From: Saltatorellus ferox
GTDB lineage: Bacteria > Planctomycetota > UBA1135 > GCA-002686595
Reading direction: 5' to 3'
NCBI GenBank assembly: GCA_007751475.1
Contig: CP036434.1
Span: 4,221,524 to 4,285,523 of the forward strand
Length of the DNA: 64,000 bases
The notes under the pieces were generated by a model. The model was not told the origin of the DNA, ran no database searches, and saw only the letters and a list, made by a program, of their open reading frames with translations. Every line of letters begins with the position of its first letter. Positions within the stretch are counted from its first letter, which is position 1. The translations under genes and the position numbers were made by a program. Positions 9,582 through 17,600 of this stretch are shown here, one piece after another.

Positions 9582-9664
9582 AGGAAGGGTCGAAGTGCGT
9601 GCTCGAGAGGGCGCGGGGATTCCGCACGGGGAGGGTTCGGACTGAAGTGGGCGGCCTTGGCGCA

Positions 9665-10672
9665 TCAACGAACGAGGTCGCCGTCCCGGTACGTGCCCGT
9701 CATGGTCGGGTCTTCACGGCCTTCTCGGTCCCAGAACGTCCACGGGCCGTCGTACCTGCCAGCCTTGAACTTGCCCTCACCCTTCTTGTCACCGGACGGC
9801 CACCACTCGACGTAGTCACCTTCCAGGAACCCATTGACGAACGTGCCGAGGTACCGGCGTTCGCCCTGCTTGTAGAAGCCCTGCCAGGCGCCGTTCGGCA
9901 GGCCGTTCTCGAAGTTCCCCACGCTCTTGCGCCGTGCATTGGCGTAGTACTCGATCCACTCGCCCGTCCGCTTACCGTCGGCGAAGGATCCTTCGGACTC
10001 GATCTCGCCGCTCGCCTGATAGATCTTCCACGGCCCCACCTGCTGACCGTTCTCGTACTGGCCCTCCTCCAGCTTGGTCTTGCCTCCGCGCGTGAACTTG
10101 AGGTTGCGGCCGTGCTTCCGACCGTTCTTGTACTCCACGAGCGCGAGGGGCTTGCCGTTCCGGGCGTAGCGCTCCTGGGACCCGTGCTTGACGCCGTGAC
10201 GCCAGTGCGCGATCGAGCGGATCTCCCCCTTCGCTTTCTCTCCGGCGAAATAGGAGCGCCAGACGCCGTGCCGTCGACCGTCCCCGTCGTAGATGGCGTG
10301 GGTCACGGCTGCGCCGTCCTCGTCCACCAGGATCCAACCCCCCACCCGGTTGTAGTCGCGATACTCGCCGCTCAGCGCCAGCTCTCCGTTTTCGTACCAG
10401 GACTTCCAAAGACCGATACGTGCTCCGTCCTTGAGGTAGCCCTCGCGGGCCAGCGTTCCATCGGGATGATAGAAGCGCGTGAAGACGCCGCCTTCGATGG
10501 CCGGAGCCACGTCCGGTGGAGCGACGAAAGGTACTTCATCAGCGGCGACTTCCGCTGGAGCGGATTCCTGGGAGCCCGCGTCGGCGTGGGTCGGTGAGGC
10601 CACCGGGGCCGCGATCTCCCGTGCGGGAGCCAGCAGGACGGCGGCCAGGGTGAAAATCAGGAAGGACGTCAT
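9665..10672 (-). CDS. Secreted MORN-like repeat protein
   Basis: A 335-residue exported protein. The start ATG 10670-10672 opens a signal peptide (MTSFLIFTLAAVLLAPA). The mature part is almost entirely MORN/YwqK-type repeats of about 23-25 residues, with the signature Y-x-x-G-x-x-x-G-x-W-x-x-Y (for example DGARIGLWKSWYENG, NGQQVGPWKIYQASG, DGKRTGEWIEYYANA, GRYDGPWTFWDREG). At least eight copies can be counted. Such repeats form beta-hairpin rods; bacterial members are of unclear role and often lie at the surface. The neighbour upstream is a second protein of the same design, pointing to local duplication. Confidence 0.82.
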   Translation of the reverse strand: MTSFLIFTLAAVLLAPAREIAAPVASPTHADAGSQESAPAEVAADEVPFVAPPDVAPAIEGGVFTRFYHPDGTLAREGYLKDGARIGLWKSWYENGELALSGEYRDYNRVGGWILVDEDGAAVTHAIYDGDGRRHGVWRSYFAGEKAKGEIRSIAHWRHGVKHGSQERYARNGKPLALVEYKNGRKHGRNLKFTRGGKTKLEEGQYENGQQVGPWKIYQASGEIESEGSFADGKRTGEWIEYYANARRKSVGNFENGLPNGAWQGFYKQGERRYLGTFVNGFLEGDYVEWWPSGDKKGEGKFKAGRYDGPWTFWDREGREDPTMTGTYRDGDLVR

Positions 10673-10760
10673 GGAGGGGAGTCGGTTGGCGGTGAAGATT
10701 CGGGTAGGGAGGTATCGACCGTAAGGGGCGGAAGCCACAGGGGTGGAAAGTCTTTCGGGG

Positions 10761-12074
10761 TCAGCGGGGCCCCTCGTCGCCGTCTTCCCCTGCGTTTCCC
10801 GCCGGGGCGGGAGGGTCGCCCGGTCCGACTCGCTGGTCCTCTGAGTACTCGCCGCTCCAGAGTTCGTTCAGCGTTCCGTCCGCCTTGTAGTAGCTCCAGT
10901 AGGCTGTGCGCAGACCGTCTTCGAGCTCTCCCTCGGACTGAACCACGCCATCGTCGTACCAGGTGCGCCGCAATCCGGTCTTGGCTCCATGGACGTACGT
11001 GACCTCCTCGATGAGGCTGCCCGCCGGGTTCCAGATCTTGGCGAGACCGTGACGACGATCGTCGACGTAGTGGACCGACTCCAGGATGACTCCGTCCTCG
11101 GAACCGCGCTGCCAGACACCCGTGCGCGCTCCCTGGTCGTAGTTTCCCCACTCGCGGGGATCCCCGTCGCCTGGATGGAAGTCGGACCAAAGGCCGTCGC
11201 GCACCCCGCGGTCGTAGCTCTCGCGCAGGACGATGAGCCCGTCCCGGTCCCAGACCTGACGCAGGCCGTCCAGAGCCCCGTTCGCGAAGGTTTCGGAGCG
11301 CATGCGCTGGCCGGACGGGAACCACTCTTCATGAACGCCGATGGCCACTCCGGCGTCATAGGCCCCCTGACTCTTCATCTGACCGTTCTTGGCGTACTCC
11401 CGCCTCAGGCCGTCGCGTTCGCCGTCCTTGAACCTTCCCTCAGACTTCTTCGTGCCGACGCGCCACCAGTGCTGCACAGGTCCGTGGGCCACGTTCTCTT
11501 TCCACCACTGGATCGATGCCAGCGCCGCGGTGTCGAAGTACGTCCACTCGGGGCCGTGCAGGACCGGTCCCGACTCGGCCTCCGCCGAATCCGCCTTGAC
11601 GGTTTTGATGCGCATCAGCACCCCGGTCGACGGGTGCCGCTCGCGAACGATCTTGACGGCGACGCCCCCCACGGTCTTCGGAAGTGGATACGTCTCGGGG
11701 TCGCCCTCCATCCGGAGCGCTGGATCCGTCACGATGACCAGCTCGGCGGGAGGAACGAGGAGCTCAGCGGCCAAGGCCTCGATCGTCGGAACTTCCGTCG
11801 CCGCCGCCGTGGTCGACTCGGCGCCGTGATCCGTCGTTCCTGGGGGCCCGGGAGCCACACGGTCGTTGACCGAACGGGTACCGGTCGGTTCCGAGACGGG
11901 CGCCTCCACCGGGGTCGCCCCAGCCTCACCGTGCCGGGCGCCGGCCTCGCGACCGGGGCCACAGCCTGAGACCGCGAGCGCGAGGCCGATCGTGGCGAGA
12001 ATCGCCCCGGATTTGGATCTGGGTCCCGGGAATAGAAGGCCGGGAAGGGCCTTGGGGTCACTGGAGGTGGGCAT
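10761..12074 (-). CDS. MORN-like repeat lipoprotein
   Basis: A 437-residue lipoprotein: the signal ends in lipobox LAVSGC (Cys near 38), followed by a low-complexity Ala/Thr/Pro linker to about residue 130. The C-terminal two thirds carry MORN-like hairpins (DGERDGLRREYAKNG, NGALDGLRQVWDRDG, RGVRDGLWSDFHPGD, HGAKTGLRRTWYDDG, DGLRTAYWSYYKADG). Start ATG 12072-12074. It lies 88 bp upstream of the secreted MORN protein on the same strand and is probably its paralogue, tethered to a membrane rather than released. Confidence 0.82.
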   Translation of the reverse strand: MPTSSDPKALPGLLFPGPRSKSGAILATIGLALAVSGCGPGREAGARHGEAGATPVEAPVSEPTGTRSVNDRVAPGPPGTTDHGAESTTAAATEVPTIEALAAELLVPPAELVIVTDPALRMEGDPETYPLPKTVGGVAVKIVRERHPSTGVLMRIKTVKADSAEAESGPVLHGPEWTYFDTAALASIQWWKENVAHGPVQHWWRVGTKKSEGRFKDGERDGLRREYAKNGQMKSQGAYDAGVAIGVHEEWFPSGQRMRSETFANGALDGLRQVWDRDGLIVLRESYDRGVRDGLWSDFHPGDGDPREWGNYDQGARTGVWQRGSEDGVILESVHYVDDRRHGLAKIWNPAGSLIEEVTYVHGAKTGLRRTWYDDGVVQSEGELEDGLRTAYWSYYKADGTLNELWSGEYSEDQRVGPGDPPAPAGNAGEDGDEGPR

Positions 12075-12825
12075 GGGGCGCGACTTTACGAAGCGCGGTG
12101 GCCGACTGTGAGCAGGGAACCGGGGCCCTTGGGCCGTCTACGGGTCCGGGCAGGGGACGGATGCGACTCGAAGGCTCGATCCGCTCGGCAGCGAACCGAC
12201 CCCGGCCACGAAAAAGTTGTCCCAAAATCGACCCTAGTCCGGGAACGAAACACGGAGTGCCTCCGTCCCATCTGCGAGAGGCATCGGAAACGTTTTCCAT
12301 GGCGCCCCTTCCCGCCACGTCGGCGAGCCGCCCGGCAGGATCGGTAGCTCGGTGACGCAACGGACGGGAGTGGGATCTAGCCAGGTGACGCTCGGTCATC
12401 GGCGAGATCGCTCGAAATCGTGTCCCAGGCCACCGAGAACGCAGGTTTTCAGGTCCGGGGTGCGACATCGAGAGCCATTCACCGGAGACGGGTCCGATCT
12501 TCCTCCGATCCTGAGCCCCCCCATGTAATCGCTGACTGGCCCCCAGCGCCCCGCCTGACTCGAATCCCCTCGGACGCGTCGCCGCCGGTTTCCACCGACG
12601 GAACCTTTGATCCGGCTTCATTCCGAGCCAATCGGACGACGATCCAGAAACCATGGCCAGTTTGGCCAAGCCTCTCTGCCAGCCGATGCGCCAGCCACTG
12701 AACCAACCAGTGACCCGGCCTTCGAACTGGTTCGAAACCACCGATCCAGGTGGCGGCGCAGCCGCCATCTTTTGACTCCCCAGTCCCTGCTAGAGCCTTC
12801 CGCTCGTTTCAAAGAATAGAGACCC
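12075..12825. other. 750-bp gene-free region with RNA-like structure
   Basis: No gene is supported. Open frames on both strands are Arg/Pro/Ser-rich without motifs. The last 150 bp before the Fis-type gene is structured: AACCAGT and ACTGGTT pair across 13 bases (about 12708-12734), TGGTT-CGA-AACCA overlaps it, and a terminator-like hairpin lies at 12751-12773. The region also separates divergent transcription units, so promoters for the MORN operon and the regulator must lie within it. Confidence 0.5.
12751..12773 (+). terminator. Intrinsic terminator-like hairpin upstream of the regulator
   Basis: TGGCGGC (12751-12757) and GCCGCCA (12761-12767) form a perfect 7-bp GC stem with a 3-base loop, followed by TCTTTT. 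It points along the plus strand, but no plus-strand gene precedes it. It therefore fits the end of a small RNA or an attenuator in the leader of the Fis-type gene that starts 53 bp on. Confidence 0.55.
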
Positions 12826-13335
12826 ATGACCTCCGATCAACCCCGCTCCGTCCTCTGCCTCGGGCTCAACGATGCCGACCGTAGCCGCGTGTCGGAGGAA
12901 GCCCACCGCTTCGGCTGGCTCATCCGCTTCGCAGCCAACAGCGGTGATGCCCGGGCGACCGGCAACGGCCGTCGTCCCGACCTGATCCTCTTTGACACCA
13001 AGACGAGCGACGAGGCCGCCCACGACCTCCTTCGTCAGTGCACGGCCCATCCACTCCAGGCCGTCGCCCACGAGTCGAAGCACGCGGCCCCCTCTGCGGC
13101 CGAGATCAAGGCTGTCGCAGAAGCTTCCTCCCCGGACGGTACCGTCCTTCTCGAAGCCGGCTCGATCCACCGATTCGAGGACTATGAGCAGCAGATCCTG
13201 CGCCACGCCCTTCAGACGACCGGCTGGAACGTGAAGCGTGCCGCGCAGCTCCTCGGCATCGGCCGCGCGACGCTGTATCGCAAGATCGACCGGTACAAGC
13301 TTCGCGAGTTTCAGCCCGAGCGTAACGCTGGCTAA
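12826..13335 (+). CDS. Fis-type HTH regulator with receiver-like N-terminus
   Basis: A 169-residue protein. The C-terminal 45 residues are a Fis-type helix-turn-helix (ALQTTGWNVKRAAQLLGIGR, then ATLYRKIDRYKL), as at the C-terminus of NtrC-family regulators and in Fis itself. The first 120 residues look like a degenerate response-regulator receiver (SVLCLGLNDADRSRVSEEAH, PDLILFDTK), but the acidic pocket is incomplete and the D in LILFD is the only candidate phospho-acceptor. There is no AAA+ sigma-54 domain. It probably binds DNA as a dimer. A hairpin in its leader and another after its stop suggest a monocistronic unit. Confidence 0.8.
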   Translation: MTSDQPRSVLCLGLNDADRSRVSEEAHRFGWLIRFAANSGDARATGNGRRPDLILFDTKTSDEAAHDLLRQCTAHPLQAVAHESKHAAPSAAEIKAVAEASSPDGTVLLEAGSIHRFEDYEQQILRHALQTTGWNVKRAAQLLGIGRATLYRKIDRYKLREFQPERNAG

Positions 13336-13377
13336 CAGTTCGGCCAGGGCGACGTAATCTTGACCAGGGCCTCAGCG

Positions 13378-13415
13378 GCGCCCCGCCCCCTTCTCACCAG
13401 AAGGATGCGGGGCGC
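13378..13415 (+). terminator. Hairpin after the Fis-type gene
   Basis: GCGCCCCGC (13378-13386) pairs with GCGGGGCGC (13407-13415), and the inner CCTT/AAGG (13389-13392, 13401-13404) extends the stem. The tail TGTTCATG is only weakly U-rich. It lies 43 bp after the stop and is the likely transcript end. Confidence 0.5.
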
Positions 13416-13547
13416 TGTTCATGTCCTCCTCGATAGCCTCTTTCCGGGGCGAACTTCGCCCCCCACGAGCTACTCTGCGAGGGTCACATCGAGCCTCGAC
13501 CGCCCGGCGGATCCGCCTCTTGCGATATGCCCCCAATGGTCCTCCCC

Positions 13548-15110
13548 ATGAAGAATCACAGCTACCTCCAGATCACAGCGCTGGCCCTCGGGAGGGCTGC
13601 CGTTGGCGTCTCCATGCTCGCCGGAACGTCGTTTTCACTGGGAACCGATCCGCTGGCGCCGGGCGTCGATCTGGCCTCTGCCGAGACCTCCTTACGGGCC
13701 ATGTCCGGGGCCGGAGCTGGGCTGGCCGGAGCTGGGCTGGCCGGAGCTGGGCTGGCCGGACAGGACTCCGAGAAGTCGACGACGCTGGGAGGCATCGAAT
13801 TCGCGCATCTCTCCTTCGATGATGCCGTCTCCCGTGCCGAGCGGACCAAGAAGCTTCTCGTGGTCTTCTGGGCCGGCGACGCGCCTCAGAAGGAGCAGGC
13901 GTTCGGCGACCGGATCTTTGGTGACGCGAGCGTTCAGCGATGGATGTCCGAGTTTGCGGAGCCCGTGCGAATCGACGCCCTGGACCGCAAGAAGGACGCG
14001 AAGAAGAACGGCCTGGGAAGCGATCTCCTCCCTGCCATCGATATCCTCGATGTAGCGCGCGGCGGCCGGCTAGATCGACTCACCAGCGAGGCCAGCGCGA
14101 CCCAGTTCCTGGCCGCCGTCTTCGGCTCCATGAGCGCGGAGAAGCCCGAGGGCGAGAACGCCAATGAACCGTTCAGCTGGCTTGCGTGGGCCAACGCGAG
14201 CTTCCGCAACGGAGCGGACCCGGCGTCAGGCGACCATGCGGTCGCCGCGTACGACTGGTGTCTCTTGAACGCCGACAGGTATCGACCTGGCTTCCGGGCC
14301 AAGTACTTCGAGTTCCTGCTCCAGCGCCTCGCGAACTGCAAGCGGCGCTCCCCCCGCGCGATCGATGTTCTGTTGCGCGAACATCGCCGACTCGCGGGTC
14401 GCATCGTGGATGGAATCGCGACCGAATCGGACGTTTACGAGCTGACGCGCGTCGATTTTTGGACCCGGCAGGAACTGACGACCCGCGACCTTTTCGTCGC
14501 GCTGTCCAGCAAGAACGAGAGCTACCGGAAGTACCAGGAGTGGCTTTTCCCGACGGTCGTCCCCGTCCTTGGACGCTTCGAGCAGTATGGAGAGATCGTT
14601 CAGCTGGTCGGCGACCGGCACCTTTCGATGTTCCAGGAGCGGATCGACGGGCTCAGTGAGGAAGCGCGGACGGCGACTGAAGACGAAGACGACGACGAGG
14701 GAAGCGCGACCGAGGCCGAGGCCGAGGCGAGCGACGCGGAGTCGAAAGGCTCGACCCGCAGAAGCGCCGCCCCATCGGACGGGACCGAGGCGACGCCCGA
14801 AGAGAAGCTCACCGCGCTCGACTATGCCCTCCCGGACAGCCGTGCGGACATCATCGAGGACGCGAGCTGGGTCTACGAGGCGCTGCTGAAGGCGGGTCGC
14901 GGCAAGGATGCCCACGATCTGATGACGCTGATCACCACGACGTTCCCCGTGAACAAGGCTTTCGGACTCTTCATGGAGCGAGCGCTCCGGGTGGAGATCT
15001 GGTCCGCGGCGGCGGAGATCGCCGATCTCGGCATGGCGGTCCTGGACGAACGCGGACAGCGACGCATGCAGCGGCTCGTGCTCCGCATCCCGCGGGACGC
15101 GGGCAAGTAA
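13548..15110 (+). CDS. Secreted thioredoxin-fold protein lacking CxxC
   Basis: About 520 residues from ATG 13548 (an upstream in-frame ATG at 13527 is less likely because the signal peptide starts at MKNHSYLQ). After the signal comes a (GAGLA)3 repeat, then a thioredoxin-like segment (KKLLVVFWAGDAPQKEQAF, with a later DLLPAIDILD strand) in which the usual W-C-x-x-C is W-A-G-D-A-P, so redox activity is unlikely. The remainder is helical, with an acidic stretch near residues 375-400 (EDEDDDEGSATEAEAEA) and TPR-like C-terminal helices. It precedes the glycosyltransferase/sulfatase-fold cluster on the same strand. Confidence 0.72.
   Translation: MKNHSYLQITALALGRAAVGVSMLAGTSFSLGTDPLAPGVDLASAETSLRAMSGAGAGLAGAGLAGAGLAGQDSEKSTTLGGIEFAHLSFDDAVSRAERTKKLLVVFWAGDAPQKEQAFGDRIFGDASVQRWMSEFAEPVRIDALDRKKDAKKNGLGSDLLPAIDILDVARGGRLDRLTSEASATQFLAAVFGSMSAEKPEGENANEPFSWLAWANASFRNGADPASGDHAVAAYDWCLLNADRYRPGFRAKYFEFLLQRLANCKRRSPRAIDVLLREHRRLAGRIVDGIATESDVYELTRVDFWTRQELTTRDLFVALSSKNESYRKYQEWLFPTVVPVLGRFEQYGEIVQLVGDRHLSMFQERIDGLSEEARTATEDEDDDEGSATEAEAEASDAESKGSTRRSAAPSDGTEATPEEKLTALDYALPDSRADIIEDASWVYEALLKAGRGKDAHDLMTLITTTFPVNKAFGLFMERALRVEIWSAAAEIADLGMAVLDERGQRRMQRLVLRIPRDAGK
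13711..13755 (+). repeat. 15-bp tandem repeat, three copies, in frame
   Basis: Three exact copies of ccggagctgggctgg, followed by a partial copy, encode the GAGLA repeat just after the signal peptide. As 15 is a multiple of three, copy-number change would keep the frame. Confidence 0.9.
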
Positions 15111-15256
15111 GGGAGCCTGGAAGCCTCCGCCGGAGGGAAAGGTGAAGGCTGTTGACTCGGGATCGGTGACCGGTCCCGGCGATAGCCGACCTTGCCAGGG
15201 TGAACGGCGTTCCTTCTTCGCTATGGTGATGCGCCGGCCCCTCCCCAGGAATCGCT

Positions 15257-16927
15257 TTGACCGACCCATCTGATCCCCCGCTTCAGGACCACCGCGGCCC
15301 CGAGCCCAGCAGCCCGATCGCGCGCCCGGGCTCGAGCCCGGCTTCGAGCCCGGCTTCGAGCTCGGCCTGCGCGCTCCCGTCAGGAAGCCAGCTCGGCGGA
15401 GTGGGCGCGTGGGAATCGGCCCGTGCGCCCTGGCGCTGGATCGTGGCGCTGGCGTTCGCCGGAGTCCTGATCCGCGCTCTCCTGGCCTGGGCGGCCATCC
15501 CGCTCGACATCCAATCGGACGAGGCAAACTATATCTACGTGGCGCTCGGCCTCGAGCGCTTCGGGATGTACGTCGATCAGCATCGCTACTTCTGGCCTCC
15601 AGGCTATTCCTGGCTGCTTTCGCTCTTCCTGGATCCGGAGAGCGGCACGGAAGGGTTGAATCGCCTGCGCGCTTTCCAGGTCCTGCTCTCGGGCGTGATC
15701 GGCGTGACGACGATGCTGTTCGCGTGGCGTCTTTTCTCCACGCGAGCGGTCATCCTCGCGGGCGCGCTCTGGGCGATCTACTTACCCCTGGGTGCCTATA
15801 CACACTTCCTCTGGACCGAGACCGTCTTCCTGAGTCTGTTCCTGCCAGCGCTCTGGCATCTGCTCGTGGGGATGGATCGGGCGTCCCATGCGAGTTCGAA
15901 CAGTGCCACGCGTAGACTGCTCCTGAGCGGCGTGCTCTTCGGCCTCGCCCTGTACGTCAAGGAGCTGCCGCTGTTTTTTCTTCCGCTGGCGTCGATGCTG
16001 ATCCTCTGGCGTGCCGTCCATGAGTCCGCGGGGCCCGTGGAGGGGCTGCGAAGAGCGCTGCTCGTGCCGCTCGCTGCCCTCGTCGTCGTGCTTCCCTGGA
16101 CGCTCCGGAATCAGGAGGTTTACGGGCGGACCGTGGTCGCGGGCGCCACGCTCGGGGAGAACGTTTACGTCGGCCTGAACGCTCGCTATTTCAACTTCGA
16201 CACGCTGCCGCTGAAGAAGGTGAGAGCCCAGCGCGGCCTCCCACCGATCGAGGCCTACCAGCGTGAAGGCTTCACCTCGCCACCGGCCGCCTGGGAGCCC
16301 ACGGATTCCAACGGGGATGGCGTGATCGACCCGCGCGACGCAGCGTGGGAGCGGGCCGAAGAGATCCCCCACGCCATCGATCGCCATGGCGTCCAGGTTC
16401 GCCGCGGCCTCGATTATGCGCTCGAGCACCCCGTGTGGACGCTGCGTACTCGGCTCAAGAAGTGGAGTGATCTCGTGGCGCCGGTCTCCTTCTTCACCAG
16501 GCACCACGCGCTCGGGAACTATCCAGCCGATGGCCTGCTCGGTGGTCCGCTGCGCAAAGCGTCGATCGTGCTCGCCGCCGGGCTTTCAGGGCTGATGATG
16601 CTGCTCGGACTCGCCGGGTTCTTCTTCACGCTCCAGCGCGGCCCCGGGCGACAGCTCCTCGCGCTCGTGTTCGGCTACGTTGCGCTGACGTCGCTGCTGG
16701 TCGCCATGTCGAGGTTTCGCGTCCCGGTCGAACCGTTCCTCATCGTTCTATCCGCAGGTTTCCTGGCCCATGGATGGGCGGGGCGCGGCGGGGCGCGGAC
16801 GAGCGCCGCTCGCATCATAGGATTCGTCGTGTGCGTGACTCTGCTCGTCGGTCTCTGGTGGATCTCCTGGCCTGAGACCATGATGCAGCTTCAGATGGGC
16901 ATGGCGGGCAGCGGGGACAATGTATGA
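15257..16927 (+). CDS. GT-C family membrane glycosyltransferase (ArnT/PMT-like)
   Basis: A 556-residue protein from TTG 15257, preceded by an AGGA ribosome-binding site. A low-complexity Ser/Pro/Ala N-terminus (three 12-bp repeats at 15332-15367) leads to about ten membrane helices. The first periplasmic loop has SDEANYIYVALG, whose D88-E89 match the catalytic acidic residues of PMT_2/ArnT enzymes, and FWPPGYSWLLSL, a motif common in that family. It should move a sugar from a polyprenyl phosphate to an acceptor outside the inner membrane. Its stop overlaps the next start by ATGA. A loop near 360-375 has NGDGVIDPRDA, resembling a dockerin-type calcium loop. Confidence 0.85.
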   Translation: MTDPSDPPLQDHRGPEPSSPIARPGSSPASSPASSSACALPSGSQLGGVGAWESARAPWRWIVALAFAGVLIRALLAWAAIPLDIQSDEANYIYVALGLERFGMYVDQHRYFWPPGYSWLLSLFLDPESGTEGLNRLRAFQVLLSGVIGVTTMLFAWRLFSTRAVILAGALWAIYLPLGAYTHFLWTETVFLSLFLPALWHLLVGMDRASHASSNSATRRLLLSGVLFGLALYVKELPLFFLPLASMLILWRAVHESAGPVEGLRRALLVPLAALVVVLPWTLRNQEVYGRTVVAGATLGENVYVGLNARYFNFDTLPLKKVRAQRGLPPIEAYQREGFTSPPAAWEPTDSNGDGVIDPRDAAWERAEEIPHAIDRHGVQVRRGLDYALEHPVWTLRTRLKKWSDLVAPVSFFTRHHALGNYPADGLLGGPLRKASIVLAAGLSGLMMLLGLAGFFFTLQRGPGRQLLALVFGYVALTSLLVAMSRFRVPVEPFLIVLSAGFLAHGWAGRGGARTSAARIIGFVVCVTLLVGLWWISWPETMMQLQMGMAGSGDNV

Positions 16928-17565
16928 AGCGCCATTCTTCCATCGACGGCGAAGGGAGCACGGGCGTGGCGACAGCGTCGACCGGCCTGCGGGGATGGCT
17001 CCCCCATATCGCGCTGGTGCTCGTCGCGGCTCTCATGGTCCTTGTGGGCCGAGCCCGGCACACGGCCACCGAAGACGCTCTTCGGACCGCCTTCGACCCG
17101 ACGGCCGACGCTGACGAGCGGATCTGGGCCATGCATCTCATCGCGAACCGAGCCACCGAGGTCGACCCGCGCCTGGGGGTGGACCTCGTGGAGTCGTTCC
17201 TTTCGTCGGAGAGCGACAAGGTGCGTGAAGCTGCGCATCTGATCGATCTTTGCCGCCACGCGATCCAGCCGCCCGGTGCGCCTGCCGGCGCCGCGCCTCC
17301 GATTCAGGACGGCTACGCCTACGGTTCCCTGCCGGGCGACGTATGGACCCCCCACCGGATCCGCTGCCTCGTGCTTCACCGTCGCAAGGTGGGCGGCTCC
17401 GCGGTCGGCGGAATCCGCCGCATGGAACTCGCCGAGGCCGAGTGGTTCCTCGACTCGCTGGCGGGGAAGCGCTCGCCGTCGAAAAAAGAGGTCCAGCGTT
17501 ACTTCAACGAGCGCGCCCGCAAGGCGGGGGCGGCCGTGGGCCCGCGCGAGTCATCCGACGATTGA
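16924..17565 (+). CDS. Single-pass membrane protein of unknown function
   Basis: A 213-residue protein whose ATG overlaps the preceding stop by four bases, implying translational coupling. It has one membrane anchor (HIALVLVAALMVLVG, about residues 28-42) followed by short helical pairs that look HEAT-like (DERIWAMHLIANRATEVDPR, KVREAAHLIDLCRHA) and a basic C-terminus. No family is recognised. Position between a GT-C transferase and a sulfatase-fold lipoprotein suggests a helper for a cell-envelope modification system. Confidence 0.72.
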   Translation: MKRHSSIDGEGSTGVATASTGLRGWLPHIALVLVAALMVLVGRARHTATEDALRTAFDPTADADERIWAMHLIANRATEVDPRLGVDLVESFLSSESDKVREAAHLIDLCRHAIQPPGAPAGAAPPIQDGYAYGSLPGDVWTPHRIRCLVLHRRKVGGSAVGGIRRMELAEAEWFLDSLAGKRSPSKKEVQRYFNERARKAGAAVGPRESSDD

Positions 17566-17600
17566 AGGCCGCGAGGCCCTTTCCCTTTCCACTTCTACCC

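Noticed and set aside
12720..12740. GGTTCGAA element as in a tRNA T-arm
   Set aside because: The T-stem has two mismatches, and no acceptor, D or anticodon arm can be drawn around it.
12058..12768. Open frame of 236 codons on the minus strand upstream of the MORN lipoprotein
   Set aside because: Arg/Ser/Pro-rich reading with no domain or ribosome-binding site; the stretch is more likely promoter and RNA leader.
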